Counted from the stretch's first letter, positions 54,049-63,218 are shown. The stretch: 64,000 bases of DNA from Streptomyces camelliae (GCF_027625935.1 NZ_CP115300.1:6820001-6884000), one strand, 5' to 3'. A program made the numbers and translations. Notes: generated by a model not told the origin, from the letters alone.

Positions 54049-54813
54049 ATGGACCAGTCGACCGACTCCCGGTTTCTCGCCGCCACCGCCGACCGCCTCG
54101 CCGCCCTGCCCACCGTGCAGGCCGTCGCTCTCGGCGGCTCCCGGGCCCAGGGCACCCACCGCCCCGACAGCGACTGGGACATGGCGATCTACTACCGCGG
54201 CCCCTTCGACCCCGATGACCTGCGGGCCGTCGGCTGGGAGGGCGAGGTGTCCGAGGTCGGCGGCTGGGGTGGCGGGGTGTTCAACGGCGGGGCCTGGCTG
54301 AACGTCGACGGGCGCCGGGTCGATGTGCACTACCGGGATCTCGACGTGGTCGAGCACGAGCTGGCGGAGGCCGAGGAGGGACGGTTCCGGGTGGAGCCGC
54401 TGCTCTTCCATCTCGCCGGCATTCCCACGTACCTGCTCGTGGCCGAACTCGCCGTCAACCAGGTGCTCAGGGGCACCCTTCCGCGCCCGGCGGGCTACCC
54501 GGACAAGCTGCGGGTCAGCGCCGCCGAGCGCTGGCACGGCACCGCTCGCGTCACCCTCGGCTACGCCAAGGCCAACCACGCCCCCCACGGCCGGCTCACC
54601 GAGACCGCCGGAGCCATCGCCACCGCCGCCACCCAGGCCGCGCACGGGGTGCTCGCGGCGCGCGGGGAGTGGGTGACCAACGAGAAGCGGCTGCTGGAGC
54701 GGGCCGGGCTGCGAGGGATCGACGCCGTCGTGGGCGGGCTGCGGGCCGAACCGGCCGCCCTGCTCGGCGCCGTGGCTCAGGCGGAGGAGGCCATCGCGGC
54801 ATCGCGTTCATGA
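54049..54813 (+). CDS. nucleotidyltransferase domain protein
   Basis: A 254-aa protein of the NTP_transf_2/aminoglycoside-type nucleotidyltransferase fold. Active-site motif ALGGSRAQGTHRPDSDWDMA (GS...DxD) at about 26-45 and a third acidic strand RVDVHYRDLDVVEHEL. The C-terminal helical half is as in other Streptomyces homologues (DUF4037-like annotations). Substrate unknown; it could adenylylate small molecules or proteins. Its stop codon lies in the first unit of a 13-bp tandem repeat. Confidence 0.85.
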   Translation: MDQSTDSRFLAATADRLAALPTVQAVALGGSRAQGTHRPDSDWDMAIYYRGPFDPDDLRAVGWEGEVSEVGGWGGGVFNGGAWLNVDGRRVDVHYRDLDVVEHELAEAEEGRFRVEPLLFHLAGIPTYLLVAELAVNQVLRGTLPRPAGYPDKLRVSAAERWHGTARVTLGYAKANHAPHGRLTETAGAIATAATQAAHGVLAARGEWVTNEKRLLERAGLRGIDAVVGGLRAEPAALLGAVAQAEEAIAASRS

Positions 54814-54913
54814 AGTGCGTGCATGAGGTACGTGCATGAGGTGCGTTTGCGAGGTGCGTGCATGAGGTGCGTTGGCGAGGTCCGTGCATGAGGTGCGTGC
54901 ATGAGTTGCGTTC
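54810..54913. repeat. 13-bp tandem repeat, eight copies
   Basis: Eight consecutive 13-bp units of consensus ATGAGGTGCGTGC, slightly diverged, fill 54810-54913. The first unit overlaps the nucleotidyltransferase stop codon (TGA 54811-54813). The array may differ in copy number between strains. Nothing else is seen up to the next gene at 55072. Confidence 0.92.
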
Positions 54914-55071
54914 ATAAAGAAACCGGTCCACTCGGCACCTTTCACATGGGTGAAACCTGATCGCCCGGTTCGCACGGCAAACCCGCCCTACCGTGGAAGC
55001 ACAGCCCACCCGGCCGCCGTCGTCCGAAGGCACCCCCATCCCCACCCCGCCCTCGTACGAACAGGAGCCCC

Positions 55072-57030
55072 GTGTCCCGGCCCGCCGCACCCCTCTGGCT
55101 CGCCCACGCCCTGCGCACCCAGCGCGGTCCCGTGCCCTGGAGCGCGGTGACCCGGGGTGCGCTCGCCGCCGGACCCCTGCTGCTCGCCGGGGTGCTCGCC
55201 GACCGGCTGCCCAGTGGCGTGCTCGCCGCCATCGCCGCGATGCTCGCCGGCATCAACGACCGTCCCGGCAGCCGGCGCGCCTCCGTCAAACGGCTCGGGG
55301 TGCCCGCGCTGGCCGGTGGCCTCGGGCTGCTCGTGGGGACGTACGCCGGGCAGGGCCTGACCGCCGTACCGCTCACCCTCGTGCTCACCCTGCTGGGGCT
55401 GGCCGCCGGCGGCATCAGCGCGGTCGGACCCGTCGCCTCCGCCGCCGGTACGCAGTTGCTCGTCGCCGCGGCCCTCGGCGCCGGGATGCCCGCAGCCATC
55501 AGCGGCTGGCAGCGGGCGCTCGCCTTCCTCGCCGGCGCCGGGTGGCTGATCCTGCTGCGGCTCGCGCTGCCCACGCCCGGCTCGCTCGCCGGGGACTTCC
55601 GGTTCGACGGGGAGCGGGAGGCGGTCGCCGATGTGTACGACGCCGTCGCCGCCCTTCTCGACGCCGTGGGCGGTGACCACGCCACCGCCCGGCGGGCCGC
55701 GCTCACCGCCGCCCTCGACCACGCCCAGGACGCCCTCGCCGGACCCCGGCTGCGCCGGTACGCCAGTTCCGCCGCCGAGCGCCGGCTGCACGCCCAGTAC
55801 GCGGCCGCGCTGCCCCTCGCCGAGGCCGCCACCGCCCTGTACTGGGCCGGAGAGCCCATCGCCGCGCGGGCGGCGGAGGGCCCCCGGCGGCTCGCCGCCG
55901 CCGTCCGTGGCAACACCGGCACCGGCCCGCTGCCCGCCCCGCACCGCTCGGCGCCCGCCCTGCGGGCGCTGGACGACGCCCTGTTGCACGCCGCCGAGGC
56001 CTTCGACCGGGCCGAGAGCCGTGACCACCGGTTGCTCGCTCGCCGGCAGAGCCCGAAGGACGTGGTCCGGGCCGCGTTCGGCACCGGCGGGCGCGAGTAC
56101 GGGCTGCGTGTCGCCCTCTGCTTCGGGGCCAGCGCCGCCATCGCCCAGGCGCTGCACCACGCCCGCTGGTACGGGCAGCACCAGCACTGGTACTGGCTGC
56201 CCGCCACCGCCGTCTTCCTCGTCAAGCCCGACCTCGGGCCGCTCGCCTCCCGGGTGCTGTGCCGGGCCGCCGGAACCGTGCTGGGCGCCCTGGTGTTCGC
56301 CGGGCTCGCCGCGCTGCTGCCGCACCCGGCGGGGCTGATCGCGCTGGTCGCGGTCTGCGGGGCGCTCGTCCCGGTCGCCACCCGGCACTTCGCCGCGCTG
56401 ACCGCCGTCGTCACCGTCCTCGTCCTCGCGCTCGTCATGGTCGGCGGCGAACCGCAGGCCTCCGTCACCTCCGTCAGCCGCATCGGCGAGACGCTGCTCG
56501 CCTGCGCGCTCGTGCTGGTCGTCGGGCACCTGCCGATGCCGGGGGAGCGCGGTGGCGGGGTACGGGCCCGGCTCGCCGCGGCCGGAAACGCCGCGCACGC
56601 CTACCTCGTGCACGTCCTCGGCGAGTCCGGTGACCGCACCGAGCGCGAGTCCGTCGGCGATCGCACCGAGGGTGAGTCCGTCGGCGATCGCACCGAGGGT
56701 GAGTCCGTCGACGCTCGCGCCGAGGGTGAGTCCCTCGACGCTCGCGCCGAGCGCTGGGCACTGCGCCGTGAGGCCTACCGCACCCTCGCCGAGGCCCGCA
56801 CCGCCATCGCCCTCGCCGCCGCCGAACTGCCCGCGCTGGCCCGGCACACCGCGGGCACGGACGCCGTCGCGGACGTCCTGGAGCGACTTGTCGACACGAC
56901 CACCGCCTGTGCCGTCCACCTCGACGACACCGGCCGGCTCACCCCCCGGCACATCCGCCAACTGCGGGAGGCCCTGACCGAGCTGGAGCTTCAGGGAATC
57001 GAGGCACCCCCGCTGCCCGCCGCCGCGTAG
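55072..57030 (+). CDS. FUSC family membrane protein
   Basis: A 652-aa protein with the FUSC (fusaric acid resistance-like/aromatic acid exporter) layout: two bundles of hydrophobic helices (about 30-180 and 345-490), a soluble region between them and a helical cytoplasmic C-terminus. Motifs include LAAIAAMLAGINDRPGSRRA and YWLPATAVFLVKPDLGPLAS. Function in efflux is inferred from the family. A run of nine-residue repeats (GDRTEGESV type, five copies, DNA 56632-56760) precedes the last helical region. GTG start with AGGAG upstream. Confidence 0.88.
   Translation: MSRPAAPLWLAHALRTQRGPVPWSAVTRGALAAGPLLLAGVLADRLPSGVLAAIAAMLAGINDRPGSRRASVKRLGVPALAGGLGLLVGTYAGQGLTAVPLTLVLTLLGLAAGGISAVGPVASAAGTQLLVAAALGAGMPAAISGWQRALAFLAGAGWLILLRLALPTPGSLAGDFRFDGEREAVADVYDAVAALLDAVGGDHATARRAALTAALDHAQDALAGPRLRRYASSAAERRLHAQYAAALPLAEAATALYWAGEPIAARAAEGPRRLAAAVRGNTGTGPLPAPHRSAPALRALDDALLHAAEAFDRAESRDHRLLARRQSPKDVVRAAFGTGGREYGLRVALCFGASAAIAQALHHARWYGQHQHWYWLPATAVFLVKPDLGPLASRVLCRAAGTVLGALVFAGLAALLPHPAGLIALVAVCGALVPVATRHFAALTAVVTVLVLALVMVGGEPQASVTSVSRIGETLLACALVLVVGHLPMPGERGGGVRARLAAAGNAAHAYLVHVLGESGDRTERESVGDRTEGESVGDRTEGESVDARAEGESLDARAERWALRREAYRTLAEARTAIALAAAELPALARHTAGTDAVADVLERLVDTTTACAVHLDDTGRLTPRHIRQLREALTELELQGIEAPPLPAAA
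56632..56757 (+). repeat. in-frame 27-bp tandem repeat in the FUSC gene
   Basis: Four full 27-bp units (56632-56658, 56659-56685, 56686-56712, 56713-56739) and a partial fifth encode GD/DA-R-T/A-E-G-E-S-V/L repeats. Being a multiple of three, copy-number change would keep the frame. Confidence 0.9.
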
Positions 57031-57156
57031 CCGCGTAGCCGTGCAGTCGTACGGCGGACTCGCGCAGTCATATGGCGGACCCGCGTGCTGCTTGTGCGGC
57101 TGCGAGCCACCGCTCACCTCGAAATTCCTTAACTCGTACGTGAGTTGGAGTACTGC

Positions 57157-58380
57157 ATGCCTACGCCCGCCAGGTCAGGTGCACGAGACCTGACGCCGCG
57201 TAGGCTGATGCGCATGGAACTCGCGGACGGCCTCATCCATCACCCCTACGACGTCTACCGGCGCCTGCGGGACACCGCCCCCGTGCAGCGCATCGCCGGA
57301 CCCGACGGCACTCCCGCCTGGCTCGTCACCCGGTACGAGGACGTCCGGGCCGCGCTCGCCGACCCGCGGCTGTCGCTGGACAAGCGGAGTGGTGTAGCCG
57401 GTAGGTACAAGGGCCTGTCGCTGCCGCCCGCGCTCGACGCCAACCTCCTCAACATGGACCCGCCCGACCACACCCGCATCCGGCGCCTGGTCGGCCGGGC
57501 CTTCACCCCGCGCCGCGTCGAGCAGCTCCGCGCGCCGATCCGCCGTACCGCCGACCGGCTCCTCGACGCGCTCGGGCCGCACGGCAGTACCGACCTGGTC
57601 GCCTCCTACGCCGCCCCGCTGCCCATCACCGTCATCTGCGACCTGCTCGGCATCCCGGAGGGGGACCGGCTGGACTTCCGGCAGTGGACCGACTGTCTCA
57701 CGGCCCCCGACCCGGCCCGCCCGGACGCCTCGAAGGAGGCCATGGCATCGATGCTGGGCTTCCTCACCCGGCTCGTCGCCGCCAAACGCGAGGAGCCGGC
57801 CGACGATCTGCTCTCCGACCTGATCGCCGTACGCGACGACGGCGACCGGCTCGGCGAGGAGGAGCTGATGTCGCTGGCCTTCCTCATCCTCTTCGCCGGG
57901 TACGAGAACACGGTCCAGCTCATCGGCAACTCCGTGCTGGCCCTCCTCCAGCACCCGGACCAGCTCGCCGCCCTGCGCAAGGATCCGGCGCAACTCCCGG
58001 CGGCGGTCGAGGAGTTCGCCCGTCATGAGGGTCCGATGCTGTTGGCCATGCGCCGGTTCCCGGTCGAGGACGTGACGATCGCCGGGGTGACCATCCCGGC
58101 GGGCGAGACGGTCTGGGTCTCGCTGTCCGCCGCCAACCGCGACCCGGACCGCTTCCCCGACCCCGACCGGCTCGACCTCTCCCGCGACGCCGCCGGGCAT
58201 CTCGCCCTCGGGCACGGCATCCACTACTGCCTCGGCGCTCCGCTGGCCCGCGCGGAGACGGAGATCGCCCTGGCCGCCCTGCTGGAACGCCTTCCCGAAC
58301 TCGCCCTGGCCGACACCGAACTGTCCTGGCGTCCGTCGATGCGTGCCCGGGGGCTCAGGGCCCTGCCCGTGACCTACTGA
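57157..58380 (+). CDS. cytochrome P450
   Basis: A 407-aa soluble class I P450. I-helix ILFAGYENTVQLIG (AGxEN variant), K-helix EEFARH (ExxR as E-F-A-R) and heme-binding loop LALGHGIHYCLGAPLARAET with the Cys ligand. The loop has LGHG where FGxG is usual. Also MDPPDHTRIRRLVGRAFTPR, common in Streptomyces P450s. Electron donor and substrate unknown; no ferredoxin gene is adjacent. The ATG at 57157 is used because GGAG lies 6 nt upstream; ATG 57208 is an alternative. Confidence 0.93.
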   Translation: MPTPARSGARDLTPRRLMRMELADGLIHHPYDVYRRLRDTAPVQRIAGPDGTPAWLVTRYEDVRAALADPRLSLDKRSGVAGRYKGLSLPPALDANLLNMDPPDHTRIRRLVGRAFTPRRVEQLRAPIRRTADRLLDALGPHGSTDLVASYAAPLPITVICDLLGIPEGDRLDFRQWTDCLTAPDPARPDASKEAMASMLGFLTRLVAAKREEPADDLLSDLIAVRDDGDRLGEEELMSLAFLILFAGYENTVQLIGNSVLALLQHPDQLAALRKDPAQLPAAVEEFARHEGPMLLAMRRFPVEDVTIAGVTIPAGETVWVSLSAANRDPDRFPDPDRLDLSRDAAGHLALGHGIHYCLGAPLARAETEIALAALLERLPELALADTELSWRPSMRARGLRALPVTY

Positions 58381-58458
58381 AAAATCTTCGCGCCCGGCGA
58401 TGAGTTCCGCCCCCGGCGACGGTCACCATCCCGAACCGACCGTCGGACAGGAGGGCCC

Positions 58459-59109
58459 ATGTCGCTTCCGGAGATCGTCTCGCGCGAGCAGTGGCGCGTG
58501 GCGCGCGAGGAGTTGCAGCGCGAGGAAGAGGCGGTCAGACGGGCGCGCGCGGAGCTGAGCGCGCAGCGGCGGCGGCTGCCCATGGTCGAGGTCGACACGG
58601 AGTACGTCTTCGAGGGCGGCGACGGCAAGGCCACGCTCCTCGACCTCTTCGAGGGACGGGCCCAGCTCGTCGTGCACCACTTCATGTTCGCGCCGGAGTG
58701 GGAGGCGGGCTGCCCCTGCTGCTCGGCCTTCCTCGACCAGCTCGGCCATCTCGCCCATCTGCGCGCCCGGAACACCTCGTTCGCATCCGTCTCCCGGGCC
58801 CCGTTCACCCGGTTCCTGCCGTTCAAGGCACGGATGGGCTGGACGGTGCCCTGGTACTCGTACGTGCCGTCCTACGGCGACTTCAACCGCGACTTCGAGG
58901 CCACCGTGGAGTCCGACCAGGGCCTGGCCGAGCGCCCGGGCATCAGCTGTTTCCTGCGCGACCACGACCGGGTCTTCCACACCTACTCGGTCTTCGAGGA
59001 CGGGCTGGACGGCGCCTGCACGCTCGCCGGTCTGCTCGATCTCACCGCGCTGGGCCGCAGCCCCGCCGGCAGCGACCGGCTGCGCCTGCACGACGAGTAC
59101 GACGGCTGA
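58459..59109 (+). CDS. DUF899 thioredoxin-like protein
   Basis: A 216-aa member of the DUF899 family, a thioredoxin-like fold. N-terminal helix (EIVSREQWRVAREELQREEE) then RRRLPMVEVDTEYVFEG, VHHFMFAPEWEAGCPCCSAF with a CxCC cysteine group, and PWYSYVPSYGDFNRDF. Biochemical role unknown. RBS AGGAGGG upstream of the ATG. Confidence 0.9.
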   Translation: MSLPEIVSREQWRVAREELQREEEAVRRARAELSAQRRRLPMVEVDTEYVFEGGDGKATLLDLFEGRAQLVVHHFMFAPEWEAGCPCCSAFLDQLGHLAHLRARNTSFASVSRAPFTRFLPFKARMGWTVPWYSYVPSYGDFNRDFEATVESDQGLAERPGISCFLRDHDRVFHTYSVFEDGLDGACTLAGLLDLTALGRSPAGSDRLRLHDEYDG

Positions 59110-59284
59110 CACAGCGGGTGACGTTCGAGGACATGGCGTGTCCGGCTCATGTCGCAAAGTGAGCGGATTCTCGTGGTCCGCGCCGAACGGGTGTCGGTAA
59201 TGTCTCAGTCCCGTCACTCGGCGAGGCGATTCCGTTCTCCAGGGCGTTAACTCCTCTCAGAGCGACGCTTTCTGGAGGTGCGAG

Positions 59285-59458
59285 ATGGTGAACGGGCGAA
59301 CGGTGCTCGAACGCTTTCCCGCCGGTGGTCCGCGGGGGTCCCGGCCCGCTGAGGAGTTCGCGCACGCCCGGCGTCTGGAAGGCCTGCCCGCCGAGGTCGT
59401 CATGGACCTCGCGACGGACATGTTCCTGGTGATCGTGCGCGGCGACGGCGCTGAGTGA
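59285..59458 (+). CDS. 57-aa microprotein
   Basis: A small frame with a good ribosome binding site (GGAGG 8 nt before ATG 59285). It starts MVNGRTVLERFPAGG and ends GLPAEVVMDLATDMFLVIV + RGDGAE. No Cys and few Ser/Thr at the C-terminus, so a lanthipeptide core is unlikely. Function unknown. It is convergent with the ABC exporter gene, with stops 6 bp apart. Confidence 0.6.
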   Translation: MVNGRTVLERFPAGGPRGSRPAEEFAHARRLEGLPAEVVMDLATDMFLVIVRGDGAE

Positions 59459-59464
59459 GCCGGC

Positions 59465-61462
59465 TCAGGCGGGCTTCGGCGCCGGCACCCGGGCCGTGAA
59501 CTGGTCCGCCTGGAGCGCGTACAGCTCGGCATAGACACCGCCCCTGGCCAGCAGCTCCTGCGGGGTGCCGGACTCCACCAGGCGCCCCCGCTCCAGCACA
59601 TGCACCAGATCGGCGTGCCGCACCGAGGCCAGCCGGTGGGTGATCAGCACGACCGTCTGCCCGCTGCCCGCCAGCGCCCGGATCTTCTCGAACACCTCCA
59701 GCTCGGCCCGTGCGTCCAGCGCCGCTGTCGGTTCGTCCACGATCAGCAGCCGCCCGCGCCGATACGCGGCCCGGGCGATGCCGAGCCGCTGCCACTGGCC
59801 GCCGGACAGCTCGTGCCCGCCGCTGAAGTTGCGGGCGAGCAGGGTGTCCAGGCCGCGCGGCAGACCCGCGACCACCTCCTCGGCCCCCGCCTCGGCGACC
59901 GCCGCGGCCAGGGCCTCCTCGGTCAGGGGCGCGGAGGAGCGGCCGACGGCCACGTTCACCCGGGCGGTGAACGGCCAGCGCTTGAAGTCCTGCGCCACCA
60001 TCGCGACACGCTCGGCGAGCAGCCGCCGGTCGGCCCGCGCCGCGTCGACGCCGTCCCACAGGATCCGGCCCCGGTCCGGGACGTACAGGCCCGCGAGCAG
60101 CTTGACCAGCGTCGTCTTGCCCGAGCCGTTCTCGCCGACGAGCGCGATGATCCGGCCGAGCGGCAGGCTGAGGGTGACGTCGTCCAGAGCGGGGCGTACC
60201 GGGTCGCCCGGACGGGCCGGGTCGCCCGGACGGGCCGAGTCGCCCGGACGGGCCGGGTCGCCCGGATAGCTGAACGTGACGTTCTCGAACCGGATCTCCT
60301 TCGGATCCTCCGGCAGGGCCTCGCCGCCCGTCGGGACGGCCCGCTTCGCCGCCTCCGCGTAGAGCCGGTGCAGATCGCCCACGAACAGGGCCTCCTCGTG
60401 CAGCTGGTTGATCTCCAGGACCAGCGTGTCCAGGCTCGACGCACCGGTACGGATCGCGATCACGGCCGTACCGGCCACCGACAGGGCCATCGCACCGGCC
60501 AGCAGAAGTGCGCCCAGCGTGGCGTACGTCGCGAGCGTGGCGAGGCCCGTCCAGCCCGCCGCGATCAGGCCGGTCCGCGCGGCCAGCCGGGACAGCCGGG
60601 CCTGTTCCGCCTCCGCCGTCTCCGACATGGACCGGAAATGGCGCAGCAGGAACGGCCCGACCCCGTGCACCCGGATCTCCGGAGCGGCGGCGGGCTCGGT
60701 GAGCAGGTTGCTGATCAGCCGGCCGGCCCGGGCGTGCTGCACCCAGGTGTGAAAGGACTCGTAGCGCCGGCGCGCGTTGGTCAGCGCGCCCCAGGCGCTG
60801 GGCAGGGTCATCGTGACCAGCAGCGGCAGCAGCACCGGATGCAGCACCGCCAGCACGCCGGCCGCCGCGATCAGCGAGATCAGCGCGCTGATCACCCGGG
60901 TGCCGTAGGAGATCATGCGGCGGGCGGACTCGGCGCCGTACTGGGCCGTGTCCAGCAGCTTGTGGAAGGCGTGGTCCTCGATCGCGGCCAGCTCCACGTT
61001 CGCCGCCCGCTCCAGATACAGCTCGGTCGCCACCCGCTCGACCTTCGGCTCCAGCCGCCCCGTGGCATAGGTGGAGGCCGCCCGCAGCAGGGCGTTCACC
61101 AGGGACATGGCGGCCACGGCGAACAGGGCGGGGGCGGCCGAGCGCAGCCGCTGCCCGACGTCGGGGCCGGCGAGCAGCTCGCGGAGCACGCTGTTCACGG
61201 CCAGCAGGATCACCGCCTGGGCGGCGCCGCGGACGGCCTCGGCGGCGAGTACGACCCGTGCGGCGCGGGCGTCCGCCTGCAGGGCCAGCCGGAGACTGGA
61301 CGCCAGCATGCCGGGCAGCCGCACCACCATCGCGCGGAAGCTCAGCTCCAGGAAGGCGTCCGCGTGCTCGTTCCACCCCATGTCGTACCGCAGCGGCCCC
61401 CCGAACAGCAGCCGCTCGGACTCCGACACCACGGGCTCAGCCGCGTCCCGCCGCTTCCCCAC
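59465..61462 (-). CDS. ABC exporter, fused permease and ATPase
   Basis: A 665-aa half-transporter: membrane domain (about 70-360, roughly six helices) then ATPase with Walker A ALVGENGSGKTTLVKLLAG, Q-loop MVAQDFKRWPFTARVNV, signature HELSGGQWQRLGIARA, Walker B LLIVDEPTAALDARAEL and H-loop VLITHRLASVRHADL. Likely works as a homodimer. Substrate unknown. A 24-residue insert of GDPARP repeats (DNA 60201-60266) sits just before the ATPase domain, in FSYPGDPARPGD..., where a short loop is usual. Confidence 0.93.
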   Translation of the reverse strand: MGKRRDAAEPVVSESERLLFGGPLRYDMGWNEHADAFLELSFRAMVVRLPGMLASSLRLALQADARAARVVLAAEAVRGAAQAVILLAVNSVLRELLAGPDVGQRLRSAAPALFAVAAMSLVNALLRAASTYATGRLEPKVERVATELYLERAANVELAAIEDHAFHKLLDTAQYGAESARRMISYGTRVISALISLIAAAGVLAVLHPVLLPLLVTMTLPSAWGALTNARRRYESFHTWVQHARAGRLISNLLTEPAAAPEIRVHGVGPFLLRHFRSMSETAEAEQARLSRLAARTGLIAAGWTGLATLATYATLGALLLAGAMALSVAGTAVIAIRTGASSLDTLVLEINQLHEEALFVGDLHRLYAEAAKRAVPTGGEALPEDPKEIRFENVTFSYPGDPARPGDSARPGDPARPGDPVRPALDDVTLSLPLGRIIALVGENGSGKTTLVKLLAGLYVPDRGRILWDGVDAARADRRLLAERVAMVAQDFKRWPFTARVNVAVGRSSAPLTEEALAAAVAEAGAEEVVAGLPRGLDTLLARNFSGGHELSGGQWQRLGIARAAYRRGRLLIVDEPTAALDARAELEVFEKIRALAGSGQTVVLITHRLASVRHADLVHVLERGRLVESGTPQELLARGGVYAELYALQADQFTARVPAPKPA
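60201..60266 (-). repeat. in-frame 18-bp tandem repeat in the ABC exporter gene
   Basis: Units GGGTCGCCCGGACGGGCC at 60201-60218 and 60219-60236, a variant at 60237-60254 and a partial at 60255-60266. They encode GDPARP repeats between the first strand of the ATPase domain and Walker A. Confidence 0.9.
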
Positions 61463-61616
61463 CGCCCACCTCCCGGCGCGTCACCGACCGCCACTATCCC
61501 CAGGCGGACCGACGGCGGGCAGGGCGCGCGGGGGAGCGAGGGGGGCGTACGAGGGGTACGGGAGGGGCCGTCGGCCGATCAGCCGACTGAGGCAGCCGAC
61601 CTGAAAGGGCGCGGCG

Positions 61617-62099
61617 TCACGACCCGAGCAAGCGCAGCGGCTGAGCCCGAGACCAGTCCGGCGCCGTCCCCAGCGCTCGGCACATGGCCAGGTACAGCGG
61701 AATCGGCGGGGTGTACGGCACCGTGCCCTCGGGGCGATGGATGAGCCGGGCGGGCACGGTGACCAGGGCGCCGGGGGCGTACTGGGCGGGAGACGGCCAG
61801 GGGAGCGCGTAGTCGGAGTCTGCCGGAACGATCCACCACCACTGCGCGCCGTCGGTGTACACACAGCCCAGCCGGGGCAACCGCGGTACGACGAGCGGGC
61901 CGAGCCGGTCCGGCACGGCCACCGCGTCACAGCCGAGCGGGGCCGTCATGCCCTCCGGGAGCAGCAGCCGTCGGGGCGCGTCCGGGACGGGCCGCCGGCG
62001 CTGCATCCGGACGAGGGTGTCGAGACCGATCGGACGCTCGGCGGCGGGCGCATCGGTGTCGTTCTGGTCCGCGCCGGTGATGTCGGGTCCGCCGGTCAC
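61617..62099 (-). CDS. conserved hypothetical protein, 160 aa
   Basis: A soluble Pro/Arg-rich protein. Block PIGLDTLVRMQRRRPVPDAP near the start, then GPLVVPRLPRLGCVYTDGAQ, WWWIVPADSDYALPWPSPAQ and RLIHRPEGTVPYTPPIPLYL. Homologues are usually linked to RsbW-like ATPase genes in Streptomyces. The GTG start at 62099 overlaps the upstream gene stop as GTGA (4 bp), which fixes the start. Confidence 0.82.
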   Translation of the reverse strand: MTGGPDITGADQNDTDAPAAERPIGLDTLVRMQRRRPVPDAPRRLLLPEGMTAPLGCDAVAVPDRLGPLVVPRLPRLGCVYTDGAQWWWIVPADSDYALPWPSPAQYAPGALVTVPARLIHRPEGTVPYTPPIPLYLAMCRALGTAPDWSRAQPLRLLGS

Positions 62100-63202
62100 G
62101 GCCGTTCCCCGGCGCGGTGCTGTTCGGGAGCCCGGTGCAGCGGCTGGTGCCAGGGGCGGTCCGGGGGCCGGTGCCGGTGCGGCTCCGGCAGGCCGCCGTG
62201 CCGGCGCGGCTCGGGTATCCCGTAGCCGTACTGCTCGGCTGCCTGATACATCCGCTGCTCCGGCAGCATGTGGCGGTGCTGCCACTCGGGCGCCTGGGAC
62301 AACGAAGGCTCCGCGGCTCCGTGCGTGTGGCGTGCCTCGTGTCCGAGCTGTTCCCCGGTCCCGTGCGTGGGGTTTGCGTCGTGCCCGAGTTGCGCCCCGG
62401 TCCCGTGCGTGCGGTGTGCCTCGTGACCGAGTGGCTCTGCAACCCCGTGTGTGCCGTGGGACTCGTGACCGAGCGGCTCTGCAACCCCGTGTGTGCCGTG
62501 GGACTCGTGACCGAGCGGCTCCGCAACCCCGTGTGTGCCGTACGTCCCGTGTCCGCGTGGCTGCGTGACCGCGTGCCCGCCCGGGACGGCCTGTTCCGTG
62601 TCCTCATGGCCGGTCCCCGTCGGTTCGTCCTCGCGGGAGTCGTCCGGACGGTCCGGCTTGGGGCGGGCGCCCCAGCCGAGGTCGTTGCAGGGGTCGGCGA
62701 TGCCGGGGGCGGCGTCGGTCTGCCGCGGCAGGTCGGCCCAGACGAGCAGGCCGGGGCCGTGCTCCTGGGCACCCCAGGCCCGGCACAGCGCGTCGACGAG
62801 AAACAATCCCCTCCCGTGCTCCTCGTCCGGTCGCTGCGGGGACGGGTGGGGTTCGCCGGGAGCACAGCCCTCGTCACTGACGGATATACGCACGATGTTG
62901 TCGTGATCGTGCAGCTCGCACACGACACGGCTGCTCGCGGTGTGCACGATCGCGTTCGTGACCAGCTCGGATATGACCAGGGCTGCGCTCTCGCAGGTGT
63001 CCGCGCACACCGACCAGCCGGTGAGCCGGGCCTGCGCCAGGCGTCTCGCCTGAGCGACGGAACCCGGATGTGCGGCCAGCTCGAAGCGGAACCGGCGCTC
63101 GGCAGCGTCCCGCTGAGGGGCTGCTCCCGACGCGGCACCGAGACCGGAACGGTCTGCGGCGGCGTCTGTTCCTAAGGGCGCGGACGGAATCACGCTTGCC
63201 AC
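62096..63202 (-). CDS. RsbW-like ATP-binding protein with His-rich repeat tail
   Basis: A 368-aa protein. The N-terminal 150 residues are a GHKL ATPase (LVISELVTNAIVHTASSRVV, DEEHGRGLFLVDALCRAWGA). The C-terminal half is low complexity, with about six copies of a 14-residue unit of GHESHGTHGVAEPL type (DNA about 62308-62573) followed by more His/Arg/Pro-rich sequence. Such His clusters could bind metal; this is inference. GTG 63202 after GGCGGGG is taken as start; GTG 63193 is an alternative. Divergent from a DUF5753 regulator, the usual partner arrangement. Confidence 0.83.
   Translation of the reverse strand: MASVIPSAPLGTDAAADRSGLGAASGAAPQRDAAERRFRFELAAHPGSVAQARRLAQARLTGWSVCADTCESAALVISELVTNAIVHTASSRVVCELHDHDNIVRISVSDEGCAPGEPHPSPQRPDEEHGRGLFLVDALCRAWGAQEHGPGLLVWADLPRQTDAAPGIADPCNDLGWGARPKPDRPDDSREDEPTGTGHEDTEQAVPGGHAVTQPRGHGTYGTHGVAEPLGHESHGTHGVAEPLGHESHGTHGVAEPLGHEAHRTHGTGAQLGHDANPTHGTGEQLGHEARHTHGAAEPSLSQAPEWQHRHMLPEQRMYQAAEQYGYGIPEPRRHGGLPEPHRHRPPDRPWHQPLHRAPEQHRAGERP
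62308..62573 (-). repeat. 42-bp tandem repeats encoding His-rich units
   Basis: About six 42-bp units encode GHE(S/A)H-x-THG-(V/T/A)-x-x-(P/Q)-L. The two middle copies are almost identical at DNA level, so recent expansion is likely. Confidence 0.88.
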
Positions 63203-63218
63203 TATCTCCCCGCCGTGA

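Noticed and set aside
59285..59458. Microprotein as a lanthipeptide precursor for the ABC exporter
   Set aside because: No Cys and almost no Ser/Thr in the C-terminal part, no synthetase gene nearby, and the exporter is on the opposite strand.
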